Assembly: GCA_046328575.1 (NCBI GenBank)
Contig: JAXLWI010000005.1
Location: 1 to 64,000 of the forward strand
Source of the DNA: JAGOBP01 sp046328575
GTDB taxonomy: Bacteria; Chloroflexota; Anaerolineae; Fen-1058
Direction of reading: 5' to 3'
DNA length: 64,000 bases
Within the stretch, counting starts at the first letter, position 1. The number at the start of each line of letters is the position of its first letter. This document shows, in pieces, positions 8,214-16,962 of this stretch. The translations under genes were made by a program, and so were the position numbers. The notes beneath the pieces were generated by a model. The model saw only the letters and a program-made list of their open reading frames with translations, made no database searches and was not told where the DNA came from.

Positions 8214-9082
8214 AAGCACTGGTCATTGGGGCCTCAGGGCAGGTGGGAGGTGCGCTTCTCGCCGCGCTGTGTGAGCGGGGACACAGTGTTGTCGGCACGT
8301 ACCGTCAACATGCGCAGCCGGGTTTAATCGCTTTGAACACGGCAGACGCGACGGTGGTAGCCCAAGTGCTGGACTATCAACAACCCGATTGGGTTTTCTA
8401 TCCCGCCGGCCTGTCATGGGTGGATTTGTGTGAGCGTGAACCGGAACGTTGCTACCGAGAGAATGTGACGTTGCCAATGATGGTAGCTCAACAAGCAGCG
8501 CGCTTGGGAGCAGGTTTCGTTTACTATTCAACGGAATATGTGTTTGATGGCGAAGCTGGCCCGTATACCGAGCAGGCCGAGCCGCGTCCGATTAGCGCAT
8601 ATGGCCGCAGCAAGCTAGCGGCCGAGCAGCAGTTGAGTGCTGCGTTCGCCCGGTTGCTCATCGTGCGCACGACAGTGGTGTATGGCCCCGAGGCGCAGCA
8701 CAAGAATTTCGTGTACCAATTGGTCGCTAAACTGGGTCAGGGCGAGACGATGTTTGTGCCCAACGATCAGATCTCAACGCCGACCTACAATGTGGATCTG
8801 GCGGCGGCCAGCGTCGAATGCGTAGAGCGTGACGTGACCGGCGTGGTAAATCTCGTCGGGCCTGATCGACTCGATCGCGCCGAGTTTGCGCAGGTGGTCT
8901 GCCGGGTGTTCGATCTGGATAATCGCTTAATCGTGCCGCGCGCCACTGCCGAACTGGGGCAGCTGGCGTCGCGCCCGCTACAGGCTGGACTCGTGAACAC
9001 CTTTATCCAAAGTCGCATGACGACCCGAATGCGTGGTGTGCAGGCCGGCTTGATTGCGATGCGATCTGCCGATGGGCTGTAA
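8210..9082 (+). CDS. RmlD-like nucleotide-sugar 4-reductase (SDR)
   Basis: A 290-residue SDR of the RmlD/AscF type, expected to reduce the 4-keto group as the last step of deoxysugar synthesis. It has GASGQVG at residues 7-13, YYSTEYVFDG, the catalytic YGRSK and the PISAYGRSKLAAEQ context characteristic of RmlD, then the product-side VVYGPE. It overlaps the epimerase by ATGA. Together with RfbF, RfbH and the cupin it completes a pathway like that for CDP-ascarylose, apart from the 4,6-dehydratase and E3. Stereochemistry of the product cannot be read from sequence. Confidence 0.8.
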   Translation: MKALVIGASGQVGGALLAALCERGHSVVGTYRQHAQPGLIALNTADATVVAQVLDYQQPDWVFYPAGLSWVDLCEREPERCYRENVTLPMMVAQQAARLGAGFVYYSTEYVFDGEAGPYTEQAEPRPISAYGRSKLAAEQQLSAAFARLLIVRTTVVYGPEAQHKNFVYQLVAKLGQGETMFVPNDQISTPTYNVDLAAASVECVERDVTGVVNLVGPDRLDRAEFAQVVCRVFDLDNRLIVPRATAELGQLASRPLQAGLVNTFIQSRMTTRMRGVQAGLIAMRSADGL

Positions 9083-9099
9083 GATCGATCAGGACACGT

Positions 9100-10056
9100 A
9101 TGTCACCCAAGGTTTCTGTCTGTATCCCCACGTACAACTACGCGGCCTACCTCAGCGTTGCGATCCAAAGTGTGTTGACTCAGACATTTACAGATTGGGA
9201 ACTAATCGTTGTTGACAATTGTTCGACGGACAACACCGCCGAAGTGGTAACGTCCTTTCTCAGTGAGCGCGTGCGCTACGTTCGCAATGACACAAATCTG
9301 GGGATGGTAGGCAATTGGAATCGCTGTTTGGAGTTAGCGCAGGGTGAACTGATCGGCCTATTGCATGCTGACGATGCTTACATGCCCCGACTGCTCGAAG
9401 TGGCGGTGGTCGCGCTGAGTGCTCACCCGCAAGCTGGTTACTTTTATTCGGCCTACCGCTTTATGGATTCAGATAGCTGTCCGGGCAATATAGTCCGGCC
9501 ATTTCCAACAGCGCATGTGTGGCCGGGTGAGCAAGAGTTTCGCGAACACATCCGGTTGCCTTACGTGCAGTGCCCCACAGTGATCATTCGCCGGACAGCA
9601 ATTGAGTCCGTGGGGCCATTTATGGCTGCGCCTGAGCTTGGCTTGGCGAATGACTGGGAAATGTGGTTGAGGATCGAACTGGCTGGCTGGCAGGTAGCCT
9701 ATGCGCCGGAACCACTGGCCTTGTGGCGCTGGCATCAAGGTAGCTTGTCGCGTGAGGTTGATCGGCGCAATGATCGGATTGGTGAGCAAGCGCGGGTGAT
9801 CGAATATGTGATGGCGCATCTCCCAGCCGCGCGACTGCATTTGCGCGAGTTGCGCAAGCCGGCAATCTATGCAGTCGCACAGCGAGCGTTGGTTGCCGGC
9901 GTACTCGCTGTTTGCCAACGAGCTGGGCGCACTGCGTGGCTTCATTTTCGACAGGCATTGCAAACCGCACGCCAGGTTGGATTGGCTGGCTTTGTCGCTT
10001 ACCTGTTTCGCAGAGTCACAATAGTTGCGCGCCGCCGCTGGTGGCCGACTGCTTGA
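9100..10056 (+). CDS. GT2-family glycosyltransferase
   Basis: A 318-residue inverting glycosyltransferase, GT-A fold, acting at the cytoplasmic face on a lipid-linked glycan. The N-terminus SVCIPTYNYAAYLSVAIQSV, then VVDNCSTDNTAEVV, and the metal-binding region LLHADDAYMP are typical. ANDWEMWLR and the basic C-terminus are shared with the GT2 proteins at 11566 and 13712, which appear to be paralogues. The C-terminal 60 residues are Arg-rich and may associate with the membrane. Donor and acceptor are unknown. Confidence 0.88.
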   Translation: MSPKVSVCIPTYNYAAYLSVAIQSVLTQTFTDWELIVVDNCSTDNTAEVVTSFLSERVRYVRNDTNLGMVGNWNRCLELAQGELIGLLHADDAYMPRLLEVAVVALSAHPQAGYFYSAYRFMDSDSCPGNIVRPFPTAHVWPGEQEFREHIRLPYVQCPTVIIRRTAIESVGPFMAAPELGLANDWEMWLRIELAGWQVAYAPEPLALWRWHQGSLSREVDRRNDRIGEQARVIEYVMAHLPAARLHLRELRKPAIYAVAQRALVAGVLAVCQRAGRTAWLHFRQALQTARQVGLAGFVAYLFRRVTIVARRRWWPTA

Positions 10057-10064
10057 AACAAGTC

Positions 10065-11561
10065 ATGTCTTCTACGCCTGTTCTTCCTGATCCGCGCGAT
10101 GCTGCGCCATTGGCCCACCGGGTGGTGCGCGGCGGGGCACTGACGGCGATCGGCTCTTACCTATCCGTGGGTTTTGGCTTTGTCGCCAACCTGTTTCTCA
10201 CACGCATTTTGCTGCCCGATCACTTTGGCATCGTCTCCATTGCTACTTTCTACTACTCGTTGCTTAACCTCCGCCCTAAGTTGAGTGTGGGCTTGGCCTA
10301 CGCGCGCGATCGTCAGCTGGGTGGAGCGGAAGTTGGCACGCATTTGTGGATCGAGGTGGCAACTGGGGTCATCAGTCTGGTTTTGACGCTCGTCGGCGCT
10401 CCTTTGGTCGCACATTTGTATTCTACCGATGCGGCTTATGCGTTAGTAGGTCTAGCCATAGCTGGTTTACTGGAGTCGATCACCTCGACAGCGTGGGTCT
10501 CGCTGGATAAAGAACTTCGTTTGGGCCGTTCCAGTCTAGTCAGTACCATTGTCTTTCCAATTTCCTATATTCCAGCTTTCGTCCTAGCCTTGAACGGCGG
10601 CGGGTTCTGGAGCCTGATCGCACAAGCCGTGGCGTATGCGGCTTTGTTGGCTTTAGGTCAATGGGTTGTTTTTCGCCGGACGTTGCCGCAAGTCTTTCAA
10701 CAGCGTTGGCATTTCGATCGCGTGGTGGCAATCCGGTATTTGAAGTTTGGGCTGCCACTAGGGTTGGCAACATTAGCATCTGTCACAATTTTTCAATTTG
10801 ATAATTTCCTTATCGGAACTTTTGTTGGCGTCGAGACGCTGGGCTTTTACGAACGAGCCTATCGCACTGCGCAGTGGCCGATTATGCTAGTCAGTCCGAT
10901 CGTGACACGGGCCGCGCTATATACCTATGCCCGCTTACAGGATGATCCAACGCGTCTGTCAAAGTCACTGGATATGACAATGTGGGTCATCAACGTAGCG
11001 GCCCTACCAATCGCGGCGGCAGTCTTTACAACCGCGCCCGATCTGATCCGCTGGCTGTACGGCGAGCGTTGGCTGGCGAGCGCGGTGTTTTTGCGCTGGC
11101 TGATTGTCTTCTCAGTGATTCGCCCGTTGTTGGATAATGCCGGTTCTCTATTTATTGCAGTTAAGGATTTGCGCGGCACGCTCATAGTGCAGCTGGGTCA
11201 GGCTGCTACGCTGATCGTTGCAGGCCTGATCCTGACGGCCATTGGTGGCGCGATTGGCACTGTCTTAGCTGTGGGGCTTGCCTTTGCGGTCGGGCTGGTC
11301 TTGACCTTCCGGCGACTGCGACGTGTTGTCAGCATCTCGCTGTCGAACTCCTTGTTCTTACCTGGGTTAGGTGCACTGGTTGCTATCGGCGTGTATGCCA
11401 TGAGCGTGCGGGTGCTGCCGTTATCGACCCTGGCGTTACCGTTGGTGGTGGCCTTCAAGGCCGCGTTAACGCTGATGGTCTTTTACGGCACGATCTTGTT
11501 GGTACGTCGGGCCTGGCTGATCGATCGGATCCGGTATATCTGGCGCTTATTGCGACCATGA
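10065..11561 (+). CDS. Wzx-type lipid-linked oligosaccharide flippase
   Basis: A 498-residue polytopic protein with about 12-14 hydrophobic helices, of the polysaccharide biosynthesis (MVF/MOP) superfamily. It would translocate undecaprenyl-linked repeat units across the membrane. The start RVVRGGALTAIGSYLSVGFG and TRILLPDHFGIVSIATFYYS match the RfbX/Wzx-like N-terminus, and the mid-protein GLPLGLATLASVTIFQFDNF is the repeated half. ATG 10065 is chosen because the longer open frame lies inside the upstream gene. It sits between glycosyltransferases of the same run, as expected for a Wzx/Wzy-type cluster. Confidence 0.88.
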   Translation: MSSTPVLPDPRDAAPLAHRVVRGGALTAIGSYLSVGFGFVANLFLTRILLPDHFGIVSIATFYYSLLNLRPKLSVGLAYARDRQLGGAEVGTHLWIEVATGVISLVLTLVGAPLVAHLYSTDAAYALVGLAIAGLLESITSTAWVSLDKELRLGRSSLVSTIVFPISYIPAFVLALNGGGFWSLIAQAVAYAALLALGQWVVFRRTLPQVFQQRWHFDRVVAIRYLKFGLPLGLATLASVTIFQFDNFLIGTFVGVETLGFYERAYRTAQWPIMLVSPIVTRAALYTYARLQDDPTRLSKSLDMTMWVINVAALPIAAAVFTTAPDLIRWLYGERWLASAVFLRWLIVFSVIRPLLDNAGSLFIAVKDLRGTLIVQLGQAATLIVAGLILTAIGGAIGTVLAVGLAFAVGLVLTFRRLRRVVSISLSNSLFLPGLGALVAIGVYAMSVRVLPLSTLALPLVVAFKAALTLMVFYGTILLVRRAWLIDRIRYIWRLLRP

Positions 11562-11565
11562 GGGA

Positions 11566-12540
11566 GTGACGGTGGCCCTTTTAGTCAGTATTTGTCTGCC
11601 CACCTTCAATCGCGCAGACCTATTGCAGCAGGTTGTCAAGTGTGCGCTGGCCCAGACCTGGCGCGCATTTGAACTGATCGTTGTCGATAACGCGTCGACC
11701 GATGATACGCCAGAGCGCGCAGCGCGATGGATGGCCCAGGACGCGCGTCTTCGCTACCAGCGGAATGTGCAAAATCTAGGCATGGTGGGCAACTGGAATC
11801 GAGCATTGGAACTGGCGCAGGGAGACTTTGTCACACTGTGGCACGATGATGATGTGTATTATCCTGAATTGCTGCAGTTCGAAGTCGAAGCTTTGCAACG
11901 TGCGCCGGATGCCGGGTTTGCGTACGCAGCTTGCGATTTGATCGATTCAACCGGACAGCGGCTTGGGAGACATCGGCCCTTTGTCGGCGATCACGTATGG
12001 CCAGCCGAGAAAGAATTTTCGCATCTGATCTTCAACTGTTATCCGGCTGCGCCACTATTGCGGCGCGAATGCCTGCGCGATGGACTGAGATTCAATCCAC
12101 AGCTGGTGTACGCCGCTGATTGGGAATTTTTGCTGCGTCTAGCGACGCGTTGGGGCGGTGCATATCTCGATCGGTCTCTGGCCGCCTATCGGTTTCATAC
12201 CGCCCGCACCACGGCGACACTCAGTCAGAATCGAGTACCGTTAGGTCTTGATCAATGCGCAGCTTTTGACAGTGTTTTTGCGCAGCCTGTGCCGTTTAAG
12301 TCCATCGCGCGTTATCGTCAAATCGCCTATGCAGAGCTGGCGCAGCGCTTACTCATTGATTTTATGCGCGCCGTTCGTCGTCGGGAGGAGACCCTGGCGT
12401 GCAGTTGGCTGAAACAAGCGCTATTTGTGATCTTCCGACGCGTTGGTCCGCGCTTCGTGAGTTATTCGATTCGAGACGCCGTGCGCTTCAGCCGACGCCG
12501 CCAGCAGTCGAACGCCAGTATTTTTGAGACGACGCCATGA
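11566..12540 (+). CDS. GT2-family glycosyltransferase
   Basis: A 324-residue GT-A enzyme. VSICLPTFNRADLLQQVV, VVDNASTDDTPERAA, NLGMVGNWNRALELAQG and the metal site WHDDDVYYPE define the catalytic domain. It is closely similar in layout to the neighbours at 9100 and 13712. The start is GTG 11566, four bases after the flippase stop; GTG 11572, behind AGGGAG, is equally possible. The end overlaps the next gene by ATGA. It probably adds one sugar of the repeat unit. Confidence 0.87.
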   Translation: MTVALLVSICLPTFNRADLLQQVVKCALAQTWRAFELIVVDNASTDDTPERAARWMAQDARLRYQRNVQNLGMVGNWNRALELAQGDFVTLWHDDDVYYPELLQFEVEALQRAPDAGFAYAACDLIDSTGQRLGRHRPFVGDHVWPAEKEFSHLIFNCYPAAPLLRRECLRDGLRFNPQLVYAADWEFLLRLATRWGGAYLDRSLAAYRFHTARTTATLSQNRVPLGLDQCAAFDSVFAQPVPFKSIARYRQIAYAELAQRLLIDFMRAVRRREETLACSWLKQALFVIFRRVGPRFVSYSIRDAVRFSRRRQQSNASIFETTP

Positions 12541-13709
12541 AAGCGATGATGTACACCGCATGGGGGGCGCCCTGTGGCATTCGGGACTATAGCGCTGATC
12601 TGATGCGGTTTTTGAATCAACAGATTACGTGTGAAGTTGTGCCCGTGCCGGAGCCGCTGCCGTCGATCTGGCGCAGTCGGTGGGTCTTTGCCCATTTGGG
12701 ACGGAAAATGAACGATGGCGATGTCGCACACTTGCAGCATTCATTTGCATTTTGGGGCGGCGCTTCCCAACTACGCAATCGCTTTGAGGTGTTCCGCAGC
12801 CAGATCCGGGTGCCGGTGGTAATGACCGTGCATGATATTTACGATCAATGGGAAGTGGCGCAGCCACCCGCTACCCGCTCGATACGGCGTCGCGTTTACG
12901 CGTTGGTTCGTCGCTGGCTGTATCGCCTAATGACGGACGAGGCCACCTACCTACGGCACTTGAACATCAACACTTTCCAATCTGTTGCTCGCTTGATCGT
13001 GCATAGCGAATCGCATCGCCAGGTATTGCTGCAACGTGGCGTTTCACCAGAGCGTATCACCGTGATCCCATTGGGGGTGCCGACTTATCGTGTGATTGCC
13101 GCTAATGCTGCCGTCGCGCGCCAACGCTGGAATCTGGATGGAAAGCGGGTGCTGACGATGTTCGGCTTCATCGTGCCAGAGAAAGGGTATGATCTAGCTG
13201 TGGAGAGTTTGAACCAACTGCCATCAGATTGTGTTTTGCTGATTGCAGGCGGGCCGCGCGAGGTGGCCGGTGAAGCTTATCTGGCTGAGCTGCGTCGCCT
13301 GATCGCCGAGCGTAATTTGACCGCACGCGTCATCGTGACGGGCTACGTGCCTGAACCCGACCTGCCGGCGATCATGGCGGCGACGGACATCGTGCTAGCG
13401 CCTTTCAAGGGCATGAGCGGTTCGGCGTCGTTGGCGCTGAGCCTAGCCTATGGCAAGCCAATCGTAGCGTCTGATCTGGAACCTAATCGCGAAATCAATG
13501 TATTAGTGCCATGCTTGGCCTTGTTTGAAACTGGTCGCGTTGAGCACCTGACGCTGGCTATTCAACAGCTGCTGGCCGATGAGGCCCGACGTTGCCAGCT
13601 GGCCGATCGGGCTTTGGAGTATGCCCGCCAGTTTGCGTGTGAGCAAACTGCCCGGCTAACGATCGACGTTTATCGGCAGGTGCTGGCTACAGAATCAAAT
13701 GGAAACTGA
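12537..13709 (+). CDS. GT4-family glycosyltransferase
   Basis: A 390-residue GT-B retaining glycosyltransferase. The N-terminal half carries the acceptor domain (YTAWGAPCGIRDYSADLMRF, MTVHDIYDQW). The donor domain contains RVLTMFGFIVPEKGYDLAV, ARVIVTGYVPEPDLPAIMAA and the late segment KGMSGSASLALSLAYGKPIV. In that last segment the usual first Glu of the EX7E motif is not obvious (SGSASLALS), so it belongs to a divergent GT4 branch. Overlap with both neighbours places it in the operon. Substrate unknown. Confidence 0.85.
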   Translation: MKAMMYTAWGAPCGIRDYSADLMRFLNQQITCEVVPVPEPLPSIWRSRWVFAHLGRKMNDGDVAHLQHSFAFWGGASQLRNRFEVFRSQIRVPVVMTVHDIYDQWEVAQPPATRSIRRRVYALVRRWLYRLMTDEATYLRHLNINTFQSVARLIVHSESHRQVLLQRGVSPERITVIPLGVPTYRVIAANAAVARQRWNLDGKRVLTMFGFIVPEKGYDLAVESLNQLPSDCVLLIAGGPREVAGEAYLAELRRLIAERNLTARVIVTGYVPEPDLPAIMAATDIVLAPFKGMSGSASLALSLAYGKPIVASDLEPNREINVLVPCLALFETGRVEHLTLAIQQLLADEARRCQLADRALEYARQFACEQTARLTIDVYRQVLATESNGN

Positions 13710-13711
13710 CT

Positions 13712-14671
13712 ATGCCGCGAGTTAGCGTTTGTATTCCCACTTATAACCGCATCGCCTTTCTGCCAAAGGTTATCGAGTGCGCGTTGAATCAGACGTTTGT
13801 CGATCTGGAAGTTCTGGTGGTTGACAATGCTTCGACGGATGAGACGGCCGAAATCGTGGCGGGATACTCCGACGCGCGAGTGCGTTACATTCGCAATGAT
13901 CAGAATCTAGGTATGGTCAGAAACTGGAATCGCTGCTTTGAATTGGCGCGCGGGGAGTATGTAACCATTTGGAGCGACGATGATCAGTACGACGCTCAGT
14001 TGGTTGCCGAACAATCGGCCGTGCTAGCGGCGTCGCCAGCAGTGGGATTGGTGTATACTGCCCATCAAGTGCGGCACGTCACGGGTGAATTGGTGGAAGT
14101 CCATCCGTTTAGTCGATCGCATCAGTGGTCGGGTACGCGCGAACTGGCTTATCTGTCGCGCCGCTGCTATTTGTATTCGCCGCTACTGCGGATGGATGTA
14201 CTGCGGCAGGGCGGCGGCTTCAATGTGCAGTTAGGGTATGCCTTTGATTGGGAATTATGGTTGCGCTGTGCGTATCAATGCGACGTCGCGTATATCGACC
14301 GTGTCCTCATCACTTACCAGTTGCATACTCAGCAGATGAGCAACACCAGTTTCACCGCGCGCACCAGTTTGGCGGCGGAATGGTGTCGCGCGCTAGAGAG
14401 CGCTTATGCTCACGTGCCTGCTCACCAGCGAGAGCTACATGCGTACAAGGTGAGGGGCTATTGCGAGGTGGCGGAGATACATCTGCTGCAAGCGTATTGG
14501 CTACTGCGTCAGGGCCGGCGTAGTGAAGCGCGTGGTCAATTGGCCGGCGCATGGTATGCCATTGTTCACAAGGCGGGGTGGCGTTTTCTGCCTTACGTGG
14601 CGCAAGATACCGTGCAATTTATCCGTAAGCGCCGAGCCGGGCAGACGACTACCATATTCCCGGAAGCCTGA
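13712..14671 (+). CDS. GT2-family glycosyltransferase
   Basis: A 319-residue GT-A enzyme. RVSVCIPTYNRIAFLPKVIE, VVDNASTDETAEIVAGY, NLGMVRNWNRCFELARG and IWSDDDQYDA are the nucleotide-sugar and metal-binding motifs. FDWELWLRC aligns with the same place in the other two GT2 proteins of this cluster, so the three are likely duplicates that diverged. Its TGA overlaps the ATG of the next gene by one base. Confidence 0.87.
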   Translation: MPRVSVCIPTYNRIAFLPKVIECALNQTFVDLEVLVVDNASTDETAEIVAGYSDARVRYIRNDQNLGMVRNWNRCFELARGEYVTIWSDDDQYDAQLVAEQSAVLAASPAVGLVYTAHQVRHVTGELVEVHPFSRSHQWSGTRELAYLSRRCYLYSPLLRMDVLRQGGGFNVQLGYAFDWELWLRCAYQCDVAYIDRVLITYQLHTQQMSNTSFTARTSLAAEWCRALESAYAHVPAHQRELHAYKVRGYCEVAEIHLLQAYWLLRQGRRSEARGQLAGAWYAIVHKAGWRFLPYVAQDTVQFIRKRRAGQTTTIFPEA

Positions 14672-15855
14672 TGTGGCCTACGGTTGAACGACGATCGATG
14701 CGGCTGCTGTTCCTTAACCACAACTTGCGTTTCAACGGCACGTACTACCGTGCCATGCCCATGGCTGAGCAGCTTGCTCAACGCGGTCATCAGGTGACAC
14801 TCTTAACGGTGTCACGCACGCGGCGTTGGACGGCGGACTGGTCGACGGTGAATGGTGTGCGCTTGGGCGAGATGCCAAACTTGGCGCGTCGTTACGAAGG
14901 CTACGGCCCGCTGGATGTGTTGACGCGAATTTGGCACGCCATGCATCAGCGTTATGATCTGATCCAGATGTTTGATCACAAACCCAATGCGACGTTTCCG
15001 GGTTTGGCGGCACGTTGGCGGCGTGTCAAGTTGGTAGCTGACTGGGCCGATTGGTGGGGGGGCGATAGCGGTGTGAATGCCACTGGTCACCGGGTGCCGC
15101 TGGTAGCGCGTTTTGAAGATCGGTGGGAAACCCAATCAAAACTCTGGGCCGACGGCGTGGTGACCATCAGCACGGTATTGCAACAGCGCGCGATCGAGCT
15201 GGGTGTGAAGGCCGATCGGGTGTTGTATTTACCCACGGGCGCGGCCTTGCAGCGCATTCAGCCCATCGCGCTTGAAGCAGCGCGGGTGCAGCTGGGCGTG
15301 CCGCTCGACCGTTTTATCATCGGGTTTATCGGTCTGGGGCAGGGCGATCTGGAGATCGTGATGCAGGCGCAGGCACAATTGCCTGACGTCTGGCTGATGG
15401 TGATCGGTGCCAAGCAAGCGAGCGTGAGCGATCTAGCCCGGTCGTTTGGCGTAGCCGACCGGTTATGGCAGACTGATCGGGTGCCTGATGAGGCAGTGGG
15501 CGCCTATTTGGCTTGTGCAAATGTGATGTGTCTACCGCTGCGCGCGACGGACGCCAATCGCGGCCGGCTACCCAATAAACTGTTGGATTATCTGGCGGCC
15601 GGCCGACCTGTCGTGGCCAGCCCAATCGGTGACGCGAAGACGATCGTGGAACAGTATCACGTAGGCTTATTGGCAGTCGATGATTTTGCCCGGGCGCTCG
15701 AACGTCTCAAAGCAGATCGGGCGCTATGTGACGATCTGGGTAGGCAGGCGCGGCATACCGCTGAAACGGTTTTCGCTTGGCCGTCATTGATCGATCGATT
15801 AGAGGCCTTCTATCAGAATTTGCTTATGCCTTCAGGCCAGGGAGATCCCCGCTAA
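14671..15855 (+). CDS. GT4-family glycosyltransferase
   Basis: About 394 residues, GT-B fold. The N-terminus MRLLFLNHNLRFNGTYYRAM suggests that ATG 14698 may be the true start, since the nine residues before it look non-conserved; ATG 14671 would give a one-base stop/start overlap. The donor domain shows FIIGFIGLGQGDLEIVMQAQ, YLACANVMCLPLR and RGRLPNKLLDYLAAGRPVVA, the usual nucleotide-binding segment. It lies in the middle of the glycosyltransferase run. Substrate unknown. Confidence 0.85.
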   Translation: MWPTVERRSMRLLFLNHNLRFNGTYYRAMPMAEQLAQRGHQVTLLTVSRTRRWTADWSTVNGVRLGEMPNLARRYEGYGPLDVLTRIWHAMHQRYDLIQMFDHKPNATFPGLAARWRRVKLVADWADWWGGDSGVNATGHRVPLVARFEDRWETQSKLWADGVVTISTVLQQRAIELGVKADRVLYLPTGAALQRIQPIALEAARVQLGVPLDRFIIGFIGLGQGDLEIVMQAQAQLPDVWLMVIGAKQASVSDLARSFGVADRLWQTDRVPDEAVGAYLACANVMCLPLRATDANRGRLPNKLLDYLAAGRPVVASPIGDAKTIVEQYHVGLLAVDDFARALERLKADRALCDDLGRQARHTAETVFAWPSLIDRLEAFYQNLLMPSGQGDPR

Positions 15856-16961
15856 TGCGTGTCTTGATCTTGTCTGGCTATTCGCACCCGTCGCACCACC
15901 GGAAGATCGAGTTGTTGGCTGATACGCCCGATGCCGAGATTTTGCAGCTCTTGCAGCCCGGCAATGGCAAGGCGAGCGGCGAATATCCATCGGCCGATGG
16001 GCAACGCTGCTATCGCGTGAAAGTTGTACCCGTGTGCTCATTGGGCCAGCCGAATGATCCACACCGCACGGTTCATTGGCCGATGCAATTTGAATTGCAG
16101 GCATTTCACCCCGATGTGATTCACTGCGAGCATGAGCAAGAAGGGTTGCTAGCAGCTGAGGTGGCGCTGGCTCGCAATCTGTGGTTGCCGCGCACCCCGT
16201 TGATTTTGTACTCATGGCAAAACATTTTGCGCCCGCGCCGCAAATTGGTTCGGTGGGTGAGTGATTTTACTCTGCGTGCCGCGCAGCATTTGATTTGTGC
16301 CAGCACGGAAGGCGTTGAGGTGGTGCGGCAGCAGGGCTTTGGGGGCGGAGCAACTGTGATGCCGCTGTTTGGTTTGGATACACGTTACTTCTATCCGCGT
16401 CCTACGCCGCACCGCTGGCCACGTTTTGCTGTGGGTTATGTAGGTCGGTTGGTCGAGGAGAAAGGCGTTGAGACGATTCTGCGCGCGGCCGCCCAGCTGC
16501 CTGTGGAAGTTGTTATTGTCGGTAGTGGGCCAGATCGGGCGCGGTTGGTCTCGCTAGCGCAACAGCTGGATCTAGGCGAACGGTGCCACTTTGTTGGTGA
16601 AGTGGCTTACGATCAAATCGCTACTTATCTCAACGCGTTCGATCTGCTGGTGTTGCCGTCGCGCACCACCCAGCACTGGAAAGAACAATATGGTCGAGTG
16701 CTGGTGGAAGCGATGGCGTGCAAGGTCGCCGTGGCAGGTTCCGATTCAGGTGCAATTCCCGAAGTGATTGGGTCTACCGGTCGAATCTTTCCCGAAGGAC
16801 AGATTGAGGCGCTCGTTGAGGTCATACGCGAACTCTCGGCGCGGCCAGACGCGCTGGCTGACCTGCGCGAACGTGGTTATCAGCAGGCGCTGTCGAGATT
16901 TAGCGTGGAGCAATTGGCAGCGCAGACGCTATCAATTTGGCGCAGTCTGGTGAAGGATTAA
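15855..16961 (+). CDS. GT4-family glycosyltransferase
   Basis: A 368-residue GT-B enzyme beginning at the TAATG overlap with the preceding gene. MRVLILSGYSHPSHHRKIE starts the acceptor domain. The donor domain has VGYVGRLVEEKGVETILRAA, VIVGSGPDRARLVSLAQQ, and EQYGRVLVEAMACKVAVAGS with the paired glutamates of the EX7E motif. WP-type surface residues and the absence of helices suggest a peripheral cytoplasmic protein. Substrate unknown. Confidence 0.87.
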   Translation: MRVLILSGYSHPSHHRKIELLADTPDAEILQLLQPGNGKASGEYPSADGQRCYRVKVVPVCSLGQPNDPHRTVHWPMQFELQAFHPDVIHCEHEQEGLLAAEVALARNLWLPRTPLILYSWQNILRPRRKLVRWVSDFTLRAAQHLICASTEGVEVVRQQGFGGGATVMPLFGLDTRYFYPRPTPHRWPRFAVGYVGRLVEEKGVETILRAAAQLPVEVVIVGSGPDRARLVSLAQQLDLGERCHFVGEVAYDQIATYLNAFDLLVLPSRTTQHWKEQYGRVLVEAMACKVAVAGSDSGAIPEVIGSTGRIFPEGQIEALVEVIRELSARPDALADLRERGYQQALSRFSVEQLAAQTLSIWRSLVKD

Positions 16962-16962
16962 T

